64,000 nucleotides of DNA from Nocardioides sp. QY071 (GTDB taxonomy: Bacteria > Actinomycetota > Actinomycetes > Propionibacteriales > Nocardioidaceae): assembly GCF_029961765.1 (NCBI RefSeq), contig NZ_CP124681.1, positions 5,518,001 through 5,582,000 on the forward strand, written 5' to 3'. This document shows positions 7,906 to 16,501 of the stretch, in pieces; within the stretch, counting starts at the first letter, position 1; each line of letters opens with the position of its first letter. The translations under genes and the position numbers were made by a program. The notes beneath the pieces were generated by a model that saw only the letters and a program-made list of their open reading frames with translations, was not told the origin of the DNA and did not search any database.

Positions 7906-7920
7906 GGATACAGAATATCC
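7906..7920. promoter_or_regulatory. Rrf2-type operator, autoregulatory copy
   Basis: GGATA-CAGAA-TATCC, perfect 5-bp arms, located just upstream of the ribosome-binding site of the rrf2-like gene and 40 bp before the divergent tetR-like gene. Confidence 0.6.
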
Positions 7921-7960
7921 ATGTATCGGTCCGCGAGGCAACCGGCGGTACGGTGCCGAC

Positions 7961-8563
7961 GTGGCGTACATCAGGGCAGCGGACCGGCAGGAGCAGATCG
8001 TCGCGGCCACCATCCGGGTGCTGGAGGCCGGCGGCGTGTCCGGTACGACGATGCGCGCGGTCGCCGCCGAGGCCGGCATGCCGCTCGGCACCCTGCACTA
8101 CACGTTCCCCTCGCGCGACGAGCTGCTGCGCACCGTGATCACCCGGGTCGTGGACGACACCTCCGCCGCCCTGCGGGAGGCGCTGGACCTCGAGCAGGGC
8201 GTCGAGCACGCGCTGCGCCAAGGCGTCAGGACCTTCTGGGACAGGCTGCTCGACGGCGGGACCGGCGTGCAGGTCATGCAGTACGAGCTCGCGATGTACT
8301 CCGCGCGCAGTGACGCCGGCGGTCTCGCCCGTCTGGAGTTCGCGCGCTACACCGACCTGCTCACCGAGCTGTGCTCCGAGGCCGCGGCCTTCGCGGGCGA
8401 GGAGTGCGCGGTACCTCCCGACGTGCTGGCCCGACTCGTCCTCGGCGTCGTGGACGGCCTGGTCCTGCAGCACATCGCGAACCCCGACCTCGCGCGCTCG
8501 GAGCGCGACCTCGCGCACGCGCTCGACATGCTCGTCGCCCTCGCGGCACCCCGGCGGCGCTGA
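7961..8563 (+). CDS. TetR family transcriptional regulator
   Basis: 200 residues. The HTH is standard (MRAVAAEAGMPLGTLHYTF), followed by a helical ligand-binding half (residues 60-200) of TetR_C type with no recognisable effector signature. The GTG start at 7961 places the first helix at the usual distance. Downstream on the same strand is a broken FAD-dependent amine oxidase gene with a palindrome in its leader, so that gene may have been its target. Confidence 0.88.
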   Translation: MAYIRAADRQEQIVAATIRVLEAGGVSGTTMRAVAAEAGMPLGTLHYTFPSRDELLRTVITRVVDDTSAALREALDLEQGVEHALRQGVRTFWDRLLDGGTGVQVMQYELAMYSARSDAGGLARLEFARYTDLLTELCSEAAAFAGEECAVPPDVLARLVLGVVDGLVLQHIANPDLARSERDLAHALDMLVALAAPRRR

Positions 8564-8610
8564 CCTCCCTCTTGCGCGACGGCCCGGGGAGGCCTACCGT
8601 TGCCCGAAAT

Positions 8611-8626
8611 TCGGACGGACGTCCGA
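8611..8626. promoter_or_regulatory. Palindrome before the broken amine oxidase gene
   Basis: CGGACG-GA-CGTCCG with matching outer T/A, 16 bp in all, 18 bp upstream of the ATG at 8644. It fits a TetR operator. Confidence 0.5.
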
Positions 8627-8643
8627 GTGGGATGCGAGGAATC

Positions 8644-9883
8644 ATGGACGCACAGGTCGTGGTCGTCGGAGCAGGACTGTCCGGGCTGGTCGCCGCGCGC
8701 GAGCTGGTCCGCGGCCCTCGGCTCCCGCCTCGACCTCGGCGGCACCTGGATCGGCCACGACCACCACCGGATCCGCGCCCTGGCCGAGGAGCTCGGAGCC
8801 ACCCCGTTCCCCATGCACACCGGCGCCCTCCCCCTCCTGGCCGACGGCGAGCGACGGCTCTCCCCCGCCGGCCCCTGGTTGGCCCCCGCCCTCGCCGCGC
8901 TGTCTGCCCTCGCCGTCGCAAGCCGGCGCCGGCGCCCGCACCCCAGCCGCCGTCGTACGACGCTCGCCGACCGGCTCCGCCGCGTCCCGGGCCGGCGCTC
9001 CCGGCGGCTGCTCGAGGTGCTCGCCGAGGTCTCCTGGACCACCGACCCCGACCGGCTCTCGACCAGCACCGTCGGCGACCTGGTCCGTCTGCAGGGCGGG
9101 CTGCGGACCATGCTGTCGACGAAAGGCGGCGCCCAGGACACTCTCGTCGTCGAGGGCATCGGCACCCTCGTCGAGACCCTCGCCGCCGGTCTGGGCGACC
9201 GGGTCCGGATCGGCTGCCTGGTCGAGCGGGTCACCCGCCGCGCCGACGGAATCACCCTGGACACGACCATGGGCCCGGTCCGCACAAGCGCCGTCGTCAT
9301 CACCGCGCCGCCGCCAACTGCCGCCCGGATCGTCCACGAGCCCCCGCTCCCCGCCGCCCGCACCGCCCTCGAGCAGGGCACCGAGATGGGCACCGTCCAC
9401 AAGGCGGTCGCGGTCTACCAGCGGCCCTTCTGGCGCAGGAGCCGCGGCGGCGAGCTGATCCTGCTCGGCAGCCCCGGCGGCGCGGTCTTCGACACCTCAC
9501 CGCCCGACGGCCCCGGGCACCTCACCTTCCTCGCCGGCGGTGCCGACGCCCGTGCCCTCGACGCGCTCGACCCGGCTGCCCGTCGTACCGCGATCCTGGA
9601 CGCGCTCGCGCCCCACCTCGGCGAGGAGGTACGCCGACCGGCCGGGTGGCACGAGAAGTCCTGGCACCTCGACGAACACGCCGGTGGCGGGTACATCGCC
9701 CTGCCGCTGCCCGGCACCACCGTCGCCTGGCCGACGGCGACGCCGGCGCTCGGCGGCCTGCACTGGGCCGGCGCGGAGTCGGCCGAGGAGCACCCGGGCT
9801 ACCTGGACGGCGCGGTCGAGTCAGGCCTGCGCGTCGCGGCGGAGGTGCTCGACGAGCTCAGCCCGACCGCGGCGCGTACATGA
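8644..9883 (+). pseudogene. FAD-dependent amine oxidase-like gene, inactivated by an N-terminal deletion/frameshift
   Basis: The ATG at 8644 starts a good FAD-binding motif, VVVVGAGLSGLVAARELV, in frame 1. About 20 codons in, near 8705-8715, the homology switches to frame 2 with SRLDLGGTWIGHDHHRI and runs to the stop at 9883, including LHWAGAESAEEHPGYLDGA near the end. The piece normally lying between (second Rossmann strand, the acidic FAD-ribose ligand and the GGR motif, roughly 20 residues) is missing. A deletion whose length is not a multiple of three would explain both features. The rest is long and well preserved, so the event may be recent. A sequencing error could explain a shift but not the missing residues. 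Confidence 0.75.
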
Positions 9884-10193
9884 TGATCGCCACGCCGAGC
9901 AGGCAGACCAGGGCGCCCGCGACGTCGTACCGGTCGGGCCGGAAGCCGTCGAGCGCCATCCCCCACAGCAGCGAGCCGGCGACGAAGACGCCGCCGTACG
10001 CCGCCAGGATCCGGCCGAAGTGCGCGTCCGGCTGGAGGGTCGCGACGAAGCCGTAGAGCCCGAGCGCGATCACGCCGGCGCCGATCCACAGCCAGCCGCG
10101 GTGCTCGCGCACGCCCTGCCAGACCAGCCACGCGCCGCCGATCTCGGCGACCGCGGCCAGCACGAACAGGGGGATCGAACGAACCAGGTCCAC
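9858..10193 (-). CDS. ynfA: YnfA/UPF0060 family small membrane protein
   Basis: 111 residues with four hydrophobic segments. Family features seen are LAAVAEIGGAWLVWQ at the N-terminus and GRILAAYGGVFVAGSLLWG in the middle. The family is related to small drug/metabolite transporters; its function is not established. The GTG at 10193 is chosen because GAGGAT lies eight bases upstream and the protein then has family length; a GTG at 10226 has no ribosome-binding site. The 3' end overlaps the end of the amine oxidase pseudogene by 26 bp, convergently. Confidence 0.85.
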   Translation of the reverse strand: MDLVRSIPLFVLAAVAEIGGAWLVWQGVREHRGWLWIGAGVIALGLYGFVATLQPDAHFGRILAAYGGVFVAGSLLWGMALDGFRPDRYDVAGALVCLLGVAIIMYAPRSG

Positions 10194-10225
10194 GCGCCCG
10201 ATCCTCGCAGGAAGTCGGGCGATCA

Positions 10226-10308
10226 CTTGTAACTAAGTGTTACAGCACGGTTTTCCACAACATGAGCCCCACCTGTCCCAAATCCCGTACGTAACACTTA
10301 GTTACAAG
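10226..10308. repeat. Pair of 18-bp inverted repeats, each itself a dyad
   Basis: The arm CTTGTAACTAAGTGTTAC (10226-10243) recurs as its exact reverse complement at 10291-10308, 47 bp apart. Each arm contains GTAAC-N5-GTTAC. The right arm overlaps the stop codon of the upstream lipoprotein gene; the left arm lies 33 bp before the ynfA start. The arms are AT-rich in a GC-rich setting. They could be twin operators for ynfA that loop DNA, or ends of a small element. Confidence 0.7.
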
Positions 10309-12692
10309 CGAGGCTGGGTCGCCAGGACCTGCCGCGCCAGCGCGATCGCCTGCTGCTCGAGGGCGGCGGCTGAGGAGCCCTCCCGCTGCACGAACACCAC
10401 GACGCCGAGGTTGCGGTCCCGGACCAGGACCCGGGCCGCGCTCCAGAACCGGCTGACCCCGTCGTCGCGCAGCAGCCAGGTCTTGTCCCAGCCCTGCACG
10501 CGCGCCTGGTCGCCGAGTCCCGGGACCGGGGCCTGGCGGTCGGCGTACCCGGTGGCGCCGGCGGTGTAGCGGAACGCCTGGCGGGCCAACCGAGTGCCGG
10601 GGGTGCCGGACAGCGTGCTCGACGGCACGGCGTACATCCCGATCTGGACAGCATCGTTGTCGCCACTGCCGTCGGGAGCCTGCCACGCACAGCCCGCCAC
10701 CCGGCGCTGGTCGTCGGCGCCGGGTCGCAGGTCCCTGCCGCGCAGGCCGGAGACCGCCGACGAGGTCGCGAGCACCTTGCACAGGTCGGGGCGCGGTCGC
10801 AGGGCCGGGGTCGCCGGCGCCTCGACGGCAGGGCCGCTCGCCTCCAGGCCCGCCGCGTCCAGGACCTCCACCACGGCCGCCCAGGCGCCGTCCTCCAGGC
10901 GGTAGGCGGCCAGGGAGCCGCTGGTGTCGGTGGCCCGGGCGGTGACCTCCACGTCGACGTGGACGACGACATTGGCGACCCGGACCAGCAGGCTGACGTT
11001 GCCGTCCCGACCGCCGATCCCGGCGCCCTGGACGAGATAGGCCTCGTCGCCGACGCCGGGGAGCTCGGCCTCGCGCTTGGCGAGCGGCGCGTCGGGGTCG
11101 TAGTCGCCCGCGACCATGGACTTCTCCCGGATCACCTTCACCCGCACCTGCGCCTGCTCGGTCGCGGTCGCCTTCTCGACGTCCCCGACGGCCTTGGTCG
11201 GCGTACCGACGTAGGTCTCGATGTGGAGCTCACGGTCCGTGCCTCGGGGCTCGGCCCGCTCGACCCAGTCGCAGCCGGCGGGACGCGGCAGGTCGAGGCG
11301 GTGGAACCCGAGCGTCGTGAGCGTCTCGTCGCTGACCGGGCAGTCCTCGACGTCGTCAGGACGGACCTCGCCGTCCTGCCAGCCGTCCTCGTCGATCTCG
11401 CTGGGGTAGGCCGGGTCGTCCCAGGAGAGGTCGACGTCGCCGGAGACGTGGGGGCCCTTCCCGGGCGCCGGGAGGCGGTACGCCGCCACGCCGGTCTCGG
11501 TCGACGCGAGCAGCAGGTCGCCGACCGTGCCCAGGACGCTGCGCCCCTCGATCCGGCCGAGCACCTCGACGTCGGTGACGTCGTCGGGAGCGTGCCGGGT
11601 CACGACCGTCGGCGTGGGACCGTCCACGTGCATCAGGTCGCTGGCGACGACCAGGCCCTTGTCGAGGCCGACGAGGCTGCCGCTCTCGGGGAAGCCGCTC
11701 CACAGCGTCGGGGCGCCCGCCGGGTCCAGCCCGGCCGCCCGGCCGGTGGTCGCCCCGAGCGGGGTCGGGTACCCGTTGCCCAGCACGATGACGCCGTCCA
11801 CCGAGCCGAGGGAGCGCAGCTCGCTCCTCCTCTCGTCCGGCAGCTGTCCCCCGGTGGGCGCGATCAGCTCGCCGGTCGCCGGGTCCACCCGCCAGGCCAG
11901 CCGGTGTCCCTTCACGGAGAGCTCGATCACGAGCGGGTCGGCCGAGAGGATCTGCCCGAGATCGCCGTCGGTGAACCGGCGCCGGAAGGCCCGCTCGCCG
12001 GTGTCGGCGTCGTACAGCGTCAGGAACGAGCGCGAGCCGAAGTCCGGCGTCTCGAGCTGCGCGATCCACTGCCCGTCGACGGCCCACCGGTCGCAGGAGA
12101 ACCCGTCACTGCCGACGACCTCGATCCGGTCGAGCGGCTTGCCGGTGCGCAGGTCGTAGCGCCGCATCGGACCGCACACCACGGGCTTGACGCTGACCGT
12201 GCTGTCGCCGACGGCGACCAGCCGGTCCCAGACCGGCGAGCGGCTCCCCACACCACCGATGCGCCGCTTCCAGACCACCGCGCCGGTGGCGGCATCCACA
12301 GCCGCCAGGGTGGGGCACCGGTCACTGCCGGTGTCCTTGCCGCCGGGCTTGTAGCCGATCACGAGCAGCCCGTCCTGCGCCCGCTCGGGGAAGGCGCACA
12401 CCGCCGCAGCGGGCACTCGCCACCGCTCCTGGCCGGTGGCCGCGTCGAGACCGACCAGCCCCTTGCTCTCCGGCTGCCTGCTCTCCACGACGACGACGTC
12501 GTCGGCCCGCAGCAGCCCGCCGTTGCCGACGCCCCGGACGGCGTCGCTGGTCCAGGCCTGCGCGAGAGCGGGTACGACGGGCCCGCCGGCCGGCTTGCTG
12601 GCCGGCTCCTCGTCGCTGCTGCACGCCGCGAGCGCGCCCAGCGCGAGGCTCGCCGCCAGGCCGCTGATCCAGGTCCTCCGCCACGTCGTCAC
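10302..12692 (-). CDS. Large lipoprotein with N-terminal PQQ-like beta-propeller
   Basis: 796 residues. It begins with a lipoprotein signal (VTTWRRTWIS, then LALGALAAC) with the lipobox cysteine at residue 24. The first half has PQQ-like propeller repeats: GLVGLDAATGQERWRVP, LAAVDAATGAVVWKRRI, TLYDADTGERAFRR. The second half has two related modules, each with spaced cysteines, that look like DUF3558-type lipoprotein domains. It is probably anchored outside the membrane; no enzymatic motif is seen. The GTG at 12692 puts the signal peptide at the N-terminus; an ATG at 12743 would add 17 residues. Function unknown. Confidence 0.72.
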   Translation of the reverse strand: MTTWRRTWISGLAASLALGALAACSSDEEPASKPAGGPVVPALAQAWTSDAVRGVGNGGLLRADDVVVVESRQPESKGLVGLDAATGQERWRVPAAAVCAFPERAQDGLLVIGYKPGGKDTGSDRCPTLAAVDAATGAVVWKRRIGGVGSRSPVWDRLVAVGDSTVSVKPVVCGPMRRYDLRTGKPLDRIEVVGSDGFSCDRWAVDGQWIAQLETPDFGSRSFLTLYDADTGERAFRRRFTDGDLGQILSADPLVIELSVKGHRLAWRVDPATGELIAPTGGQLPDERRSELRSLGSVDGVIVLGNGYPTPLGATTGRAAGLDPAGAPTLWSGFPESGSLVGLDKGLVVASDLMHVDGPTPTVVTRHAPDDVTDVEVLGRIEGRSVLGTVGDLLLASTETGVAAYRLPAPGKGPHVSGDVDLSWDDPAYPSEIDEDGWQDGEVRPDDVEDCPVSDETLTTLGFHRLDLPRPAGCDWVERAEPRGTDRELHIETYVGTPTKAVGDVEKATATEQAQVRVKVIREKSMVAGDYDPDAPLAKREAELPGVGDEAYLVQGAGIGGRDGNVSLLVRVANVVVHVDVEVTARATDTSGSLAAYRLEDGAWAAVVEVLDAAGLEASGPAVEAPATPALRPRPDLCKVLATSSAVSGLRGRDLRPGADDQRRVAGCAWQAPDGSGDNDAVQIGMYAVPSSTLSGTPGTRLARQAFRYTAGATGYADRQAPVPGLGDQARVQGWDKTWLLRDDGVSRFWSAARVLVRDRNLGVVVFVQREGSSAAALEQQAIALARQVLATQPRL

Positions 12693-12761
12693 GACAGGGG
12701 CAGTTCCCCCGCGGAGGGCGGCCGAATCCCGGGCGGGGCTCACCAGTGGGTCAGCGGTGGC

Positions 12762-12992
12762 TCAGAAGTAGCCGCCGGGCCGCTCGGCGGTGTCACCGGG
12801 ACGGATGCCGTCCTGCCAGTCGATGATGGTGCTGCGCGCGTCGAGATCGACGTCGGGGTTGGCCCGGATGAACTCGTGGACCACCCGCTCCGGGTCGACC
12901 CGCTCGCGGTTGACGATCAGCCGGCCGTAGGCGACCAGCTCCCGCACCGTGAACGTCCGCACCACATCGCCGTAGCCCTGAGCCCGAGTCAT
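12762..12992 (-). CDS. Small hypothetical protein
   Basis: 76 residues, no recognised domain. The sequence is charged and probably soluble (RTFTVRELVAYGRLIVNRER, then VVHEFIRANPDVDLDA). It ends 70 bp before the lipoprotein gene start on the same strand and could be co-transcribed. The frame shows normal high-GC third positions and ends naturally in a short tail, which supports a real gene. Confidence 0.55.
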   Translation of the reverse strand: MTRAQGYGDVVRTFTVRELVAYGRLIVNRERVDPERVVHEFIRANPDVDLDARSTIIDWQDGIRPGDTAERPGGYF

Positions 12993-13080
12993 GGCAGCAC
13001 GGTACCTCCGGTCCTCGCCGGACCGTCACCGAGCGTCGTACGACGGCTCACCAGAAACTTCTCCGGATTCGGGCTTGACC

Positions 13081-13095
13081 TTGACGCAACGTCAA
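13081..13095 (+). promoter_or_regulatory. MerR-type operator/promoter of the ABC exporter operon
   Basis: TTGACG-CAA-CGTCAA, a perfect 6-3-6 dyad 18 bp before the ATG at 13113, with TTGACC just upstream as a possible -35 element. A dyad placed inside the promoter spacer is the usual MerR layout, and the third gene of the operon is a MerR regulator. Confidence 0.6.
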
Positions 13096-13112
13096 CCCCG
13101 CACGCTTCTTGC

Positions 13113-13919
13113 ATGACCAACGCAACCACTCCCCCGCAACGCCACGCGGCGGCCATCCGGGTCACCGGCGTGGAGAAGTCCTTCGGCGACCTCGCGGTGC
13201 TCCAGGGCGTCGACCTCGAGGTCGCGCCGGGCAGCATCTTCGCGCTGCTCGGCTCCAACGGCGCCGGCAAGACGACGCTGATCCGGATCCTCGCGACGCT
13301 GCTGAAGGCGGACGCCGGTACGGCGAGCGTGCAGGGCTTCGATGTCGCGACCCAGCCCGACCGGGTGCGCGAGTCCTTCAGCCTGACCGGGCAGTTCGCC
13401 GCGGTCGACGAGATCCTGACCGGCCGCGAGAACCTCGTGCTGGTCGGCCGGCTGCGCCACCTCCCCGACCCGGGGAAGGTCGCCGACGACCTGCTCGCCC
13501 GGTTCTCGCTGGCCGACGCCGGCGACCGTCGCGCGAGCACCTACTCCGGCGGCATGCGCCGGCGCCTCGACATCGCGATGAGCCTGATCGGCGACCCGCC
13601 GGTCATCTTCCTCGACGAGCCGACCACCGGGCTGGACCCGCAGGCCCGGATCGAGGTGTGGCAGGCGGTGCGCGACCTGGCCGCGAGTGGCACCACGGTG
13701 CTGCTCACCACCCAGTACCTCGAGGAGGCCGAGGAGCTGGCCGACCGGATCGCGATCCTGCACCGCGGCCGGATCATCGTCGAGGGCACCCTCGCCGAGC
13801 TCAAGCAGCTGCTCGGGCCGGCCAAGGTCGAGTACGTCGAGAAGCAGCCGACGCTCGAGGAGATCTTCCTCGCGCTGGTCGGCGACAAGCCCGTCTCCCC
13901 CGCCGGCACGGACAAGTGA
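13113..13919 (+). CDS. ABC transporter ATP-binding protein, DrrA-like (drug/antibiotic exporter type)
   Basis: 268 residues. Walker A GSNGAGKTT, signature TYSGGMRRRLDIA, Walker B VIFLDEPTTGLDP and the H-loop region VLLTTQYLEEAEELA are all intact. The order and the C-terminal tail match DrrA-type subunits that pair with one ABC-2 permease. It begins a three-gene operon with the permease seven bases downstream and MerR after that. It would energise export at the cytoplasmic membrane; the substrate is unknown. Confidence 0.92.
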   Translation: MTNATTPPQRHAAAIRVTGVEKSFGDLAVLQGVDLEVAPGSIFALLGSNGAGKTTLIRILATLLKADAGTASVQGFDVATQPDRVRESFSLTGQFAAVDEILTGRENLVLVGRLRHLPDPGKVADDLLARFSLADAGDRRASTYSGGMRRRLDIAMSLIGDPPVIFLDEPTTGLDPQARIEVWQAVRDLAASGTTVLLTTQYLEEAEELADRIAILHRGRIIVEGTLAELKQLLGPAKVEYVEKQPTLEEIFLALVGDKPVSPAGTDK

Positions 13920-13926
13920 GGACCCC

Positions 13927-14688
13927 ATGAGCACCCACGTCGTCAGCGACACCCGTACCCTGCTCGGCCGGTCACTGCGCCACATCCTGCGCAGCCCGGA
14001 CACCATCATCACCACCGCGATCACCCCGATCGCGATGCTGCTGCTCTTCGTCTACGTGTTCGGCGCGGCGATCGACAGCGGCGACGGGACCTACGTGAAC
14101 TACCTGCTCCCCGGGATCCTGCTGATCACCGTGGCGTCGGGGATCGCCTACACGTCGTACCGGCTGTTCCTGGACCTGCAGGGCGGCATCTTCGAACGCT
14201 TCCTGTCCATGCCGATCGCCCGGTCCGCGGCACTGTGGGGCCACGTGCTGACCTCGCTGGTGGCCAACGCGATCTCCGTCGTGCTGGTCGTCCTGGTCGC
14301 CCTGCTGATGGGCTTCCGGTCCGGCGCCGGGATCCTCGCCTGGCTCGGCGTGGCCGGCATCCTGGTCCTGTTCACGCTGGCGCTCACCTGGCTCGCGGTG
14401 ATCGCCGGGCTGGCCGCCAAGTCGCCCGACGGCGCCGGCGGGTTCGCCTACCCGATCATCTTCCTGCCGTTCGTCAGCTCGGCCTTCGTACCGACCGAGG
14501 GTATGCCCGGCCCGGTGCGCTGGTTCGCGCAGAACCAGCCGGTCACCTCGATCGTCGACACGCTGCGCGGCCTGCTCACCGAGCAGGCGGTCGGCGACGA
14601 CGCGTGGGTCGCGCTGGCCTGGTGCGTCGGCCTGCTCGTGCTGGCCCACGCCCTCGCGATGCGCGCCTACCGCCGCCGCTTCGCGTGA
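13927..14688 (+). CDS. ABC-2 type permease, DrrB-like
   Basis: 253 residues with six hydrophobic segments. The segments LLPGILLITVASGIAYTSY and IFERFLSMPIARSA, then IIFLPFVSSAFVPTEGMPG are characteristic of DrrB/ABC-2 permeases. It starts seven bases after the ATPase gene, so the two are made together as a homodimeric exporter with two ATPases. The stop is 10 bp before the merR-like gene. Confidence 0.9.
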   Translation: MSTHVVSDTRTLLGRSLRHILRSPDTIITTAITPIAMLLLFVYVFGAAIDSGDGTYVNYLLPGILLITVASGIAYTSYRLFLDLQGGIFERFLSMPIARSAALWGHVLTSLVANAISVVLVVLVALLMGFRSGAGILAWLGVAGILVLFTLALTWLAVIAGLAAKSPDGAGGFAYPIIFLPFVSSAFVPTEGMPGPVRWFAQNQPVTSIVDTLRGLLTEQAVGDDAWVALAWCVGLLVLAHALAMRAYRRRFA

Positions 14689-14700
14689 CAGGCTGATGCG

Positions 14701-15468
14701 GTGCTGACGATCGGACAGCTGGCGTCGTACGCCGGGGTGACCATCCGGACGGTGCGCCACTACCACCAGGTCGGGCTGCTGCCGGAGCCGGAGCGGGACC
14801 GCTCCGGCTACCGGTCCTACGACGCCGCCGCGGTCGTGCGGCTGATCCGGATCCGCACCCTGGCCGACGCCGGCGTACCGCTGGCCCGGGTCCAGGAGCT
14901 GCTCGACGCCGACATCGACACCTTCGGCGTCGCGGTCGAGGAGATCGACCGGCGGCTGCGGGCCGAGATCCGAGAGCTGCAGCAGCACCGGAAGCGGATC
15001 GCGCAGCTCGGCTCGGGCGACACCCTCGCCGTACCGGAGGAGGTGGCGGGCTATCTCGCCCTGGTCCGCGCGATCGGCGTCCCCGAGGAGATGCTGGAGG
15101 CCGAGCGCGACGCCTGGATCCTCATCGCGGCGCGCTACCCGGACCAGATCGGCGCGTTCATGGCCGACAAGCGGGCCCAGCTGGAGGACCCCCGGACGGT
15201 CCGGTTCTACCAGCTCATCGGCGAGCTGCTCCGCGGCTCCGACACCGAGGGCGAGCGCCTGGTCCACGAGATGGCCGACCTGCTGGTCGAGCTGTTCGAG
15301 GAGGCCGCCGCCACCGGCCAGCTCGAGCAGCAGGACCTGACCATGGACGACTCGGCCTTCATCCAGCTGCTCGACTCGATGGCCGAGGGGCACCCGATGG
15401 TGACCCGGCTGCGCGAGCTCCTGGCCGAGCGCGGCTGGGCCGGCTGGACCCGGGTCGAGCGGGCCTGA
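14701..15468 (+). CDS. MerR family transcriptional regulator with long C-terminal domain
   Basis: 255 residues. The N-terminal MerR domain is clear (MLTIGQLASYAGVTIRTVRH, then QVGLLPEPERD). The C-terminal 140 residues are helical and acidic, resembling TipAS-type or antibiotic-sensing extensions but not identified. It is the third gene of the ABC exporter operon, so it likely activates the operon when a drug binds. The likely site is the 13081-13095 dyad. The start is GTG. Confidence 0.86.
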   Translation: MLTIGQLASYAGVTIRTVRHYHQVGLLPEPERDRSGYRSYDAAAVVRLIRIRTLADAGVPLARVQELLDADIDTFGVAVEEIDRRLRAEIRELQQHRKRIAQLGSGDTLAVPEEVAGYLALVRAIGVPEEMLEAERDAWILIAARYPDQIGAFMADKRAQLEDPRTVRFYQLIGELLRGSDTEGERLVHEMADLLVELFEEAAATGQLEQQDLTMDDSAFIQLLDSMAEGHPMVTRLRELLAERGWAGWTRVERA

Positions 15469-15492
15469 AGCCCCTCTGGGTAGCCTCGCCAC

Positions 15493-16011
15493 ATGGAGAT
15501 CCAGCGACTCGTCGAGGCGCTCGCGCCACTGCTGCGCGAGCCCGTGGCCGAGGGCGACTTCGCCTACGGCATGGCCGACCTGCCGGCCGCCGGCACCGAC
15601 GTCATGGTCAACGTGGACCCCGAGACCGAGGACCGCGACGACGTCGAGGTCAATGACCTCGTCGACCGGGTCGCTGCCTTCCTCGCCCTGACGCCCGAGC
15701 AGTGGACGGCGATCGTCGACCGGGTGGTCGCCGAGATCGAGGAGGCCGTCGGCGACCAGCCGGTCGCGGAGACGACCGCCCTGCGCGACGACCTGTCCCT
15801 GACCTCGTCGGTCGTCTTCGTCGACGCGGTGCTGCTCTCCTTCGTGGCGCCGCTGCAGCTGCCCGACGCCATCGTCCGGGTGCAGCTCGACGACGAGCAC
15901 CGCTTCGAGGACCTCGAGGTCGAGATCGAGGGCGTCGAGTCCGTCACCTTCGAGGGCCTCGACGACCTGCTCGACGACCTCAGCGAGGAGCCCGGCCCGA
16001 GCGCTCCTTGA
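15493..16011 (+). CDS. Hypothetical acidic protein
   Basis: 172 residues, very acidic, no transmembrane segment and no recognised domain. The N-terminus (MEIQRLVEALAPLLREPVAE) and C-terminus (FEGLDDLLDDLSEEPG) appear helical; the middle may be a beta fold (VRVQLDDEHRFEDLEVEIEG). Its 3' end overlaps the convergent VOC gene by 32 bp. It lies 24 bp after the MerR gene and might be a distal operon member. Confidence 0.6.
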   Translation: MEIQRLVEALAPLLREPVAEGDFAYGMADLPAAGTDVMVNVDPETEDRDDVEVNDLVDRVAAFLALTPEQWTAIVDRVVAEIEEAVGDQPVAETTALRDDLSLTSSVVFVDAVLLSFVAPLQLPDAIVRVQLDDEHRFEDLEVEIEGVESVTFEGLDDLLDDLSEEPGPSAP

Positions 16012-16492
16012 TCCCGGCGAACATCGCCTGGAGGTCGGGCGAGATCTCCGCGAGCTCGACGTACGACGCCCCCGCGGCCGCCGCGTCGAGGTAGGCGAAC
16101 CGCATCAGCCCGCCGGCCATGGTGCCGGCCTGCACCACCGAGAAGCCGTCGCGCTCCGCCCGCTCCAGCGCGTCGTCCATCGAGGCGACCTCGCAGCACA
16201 CGTGGTGCAGCCCGGGGCCGCGCTCGGCCAGGAACTCGGTGTAGATCGACGTACCCGCGACCGGGCGGATCAGCTCGAGCTGCAGGTCGCCGGCGTAGCT
16301 GAGGGAGATGTCGGCGGTGAAGTCCGCCGGCTCGCCGCGCAGGGTGCAGGCGTCGGGGCCGAAGTGCACACCCGGCATCCGGGTCCACCCCACCGCACCG
16401 AGGGTCGCGCCGAGAGCCTGCTCGGTGGCGTCGAGGTCGTCGGTGACCCAGGCGAGCTGGGTGACGGGTCCGTAGGACGGGCTCGGCGGCAT
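15980..16492 (-). CDS. VOC (glyoxalase/bleomycin resistance superfamily) protein
   Basis: 170 residues made of paired beta-alpha-beta-beta-beta units: VTQLAWVTDDLDATEQAL in the first half and GPGLHHVCCEVASMDDALE in the second, with metal-ligand-like residues (H in GLHH, E in LELIRP and SYVELAE). This arrangement resembles methylmalonyl-CoA epimerase/glyoxalase-like members. The substrate is not known. It is convergent with the acidic protein gene and is followed upstream by the 65-bp palindrome. Confidence 0.8.
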   Translation of the reverse strand: MPPSPSYGPVTQLAWVTDDLDATEQALGATLGAVGWTRMPGVHFGPDACTLRGEPADFTADISLSYAGDLQLELIRPVAGTSIYTEFLAERGPGLHHVCCEVASMDDALERAERDGFSVVQAGTMAGGLMRFAYLDAAAAGASYVELAEISPDLQAMFAGIKERSGRAPR

Positions 16493-16501
16493 GCGCCGAG
16501 G

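Noticed and set aside
8600..8720. ATG at 8600 as start of an intact amine oxidase
   Set aside because: This frame gives an N-terminus without the FAD-binding motif, while the overlapping frame from 8644 has a good motif, so the gene is broken rather than intact.
10959..13919. A 986-codon open frame on the plus strand across the lipoprotein gene and into the ABC ATPase gene
   Set aside because: Only its last part (from 13113) is a real gene. The rest is antisense to a protein with a clear signal peptide and propeller repeats; long antisense frames are expected at this GC content.
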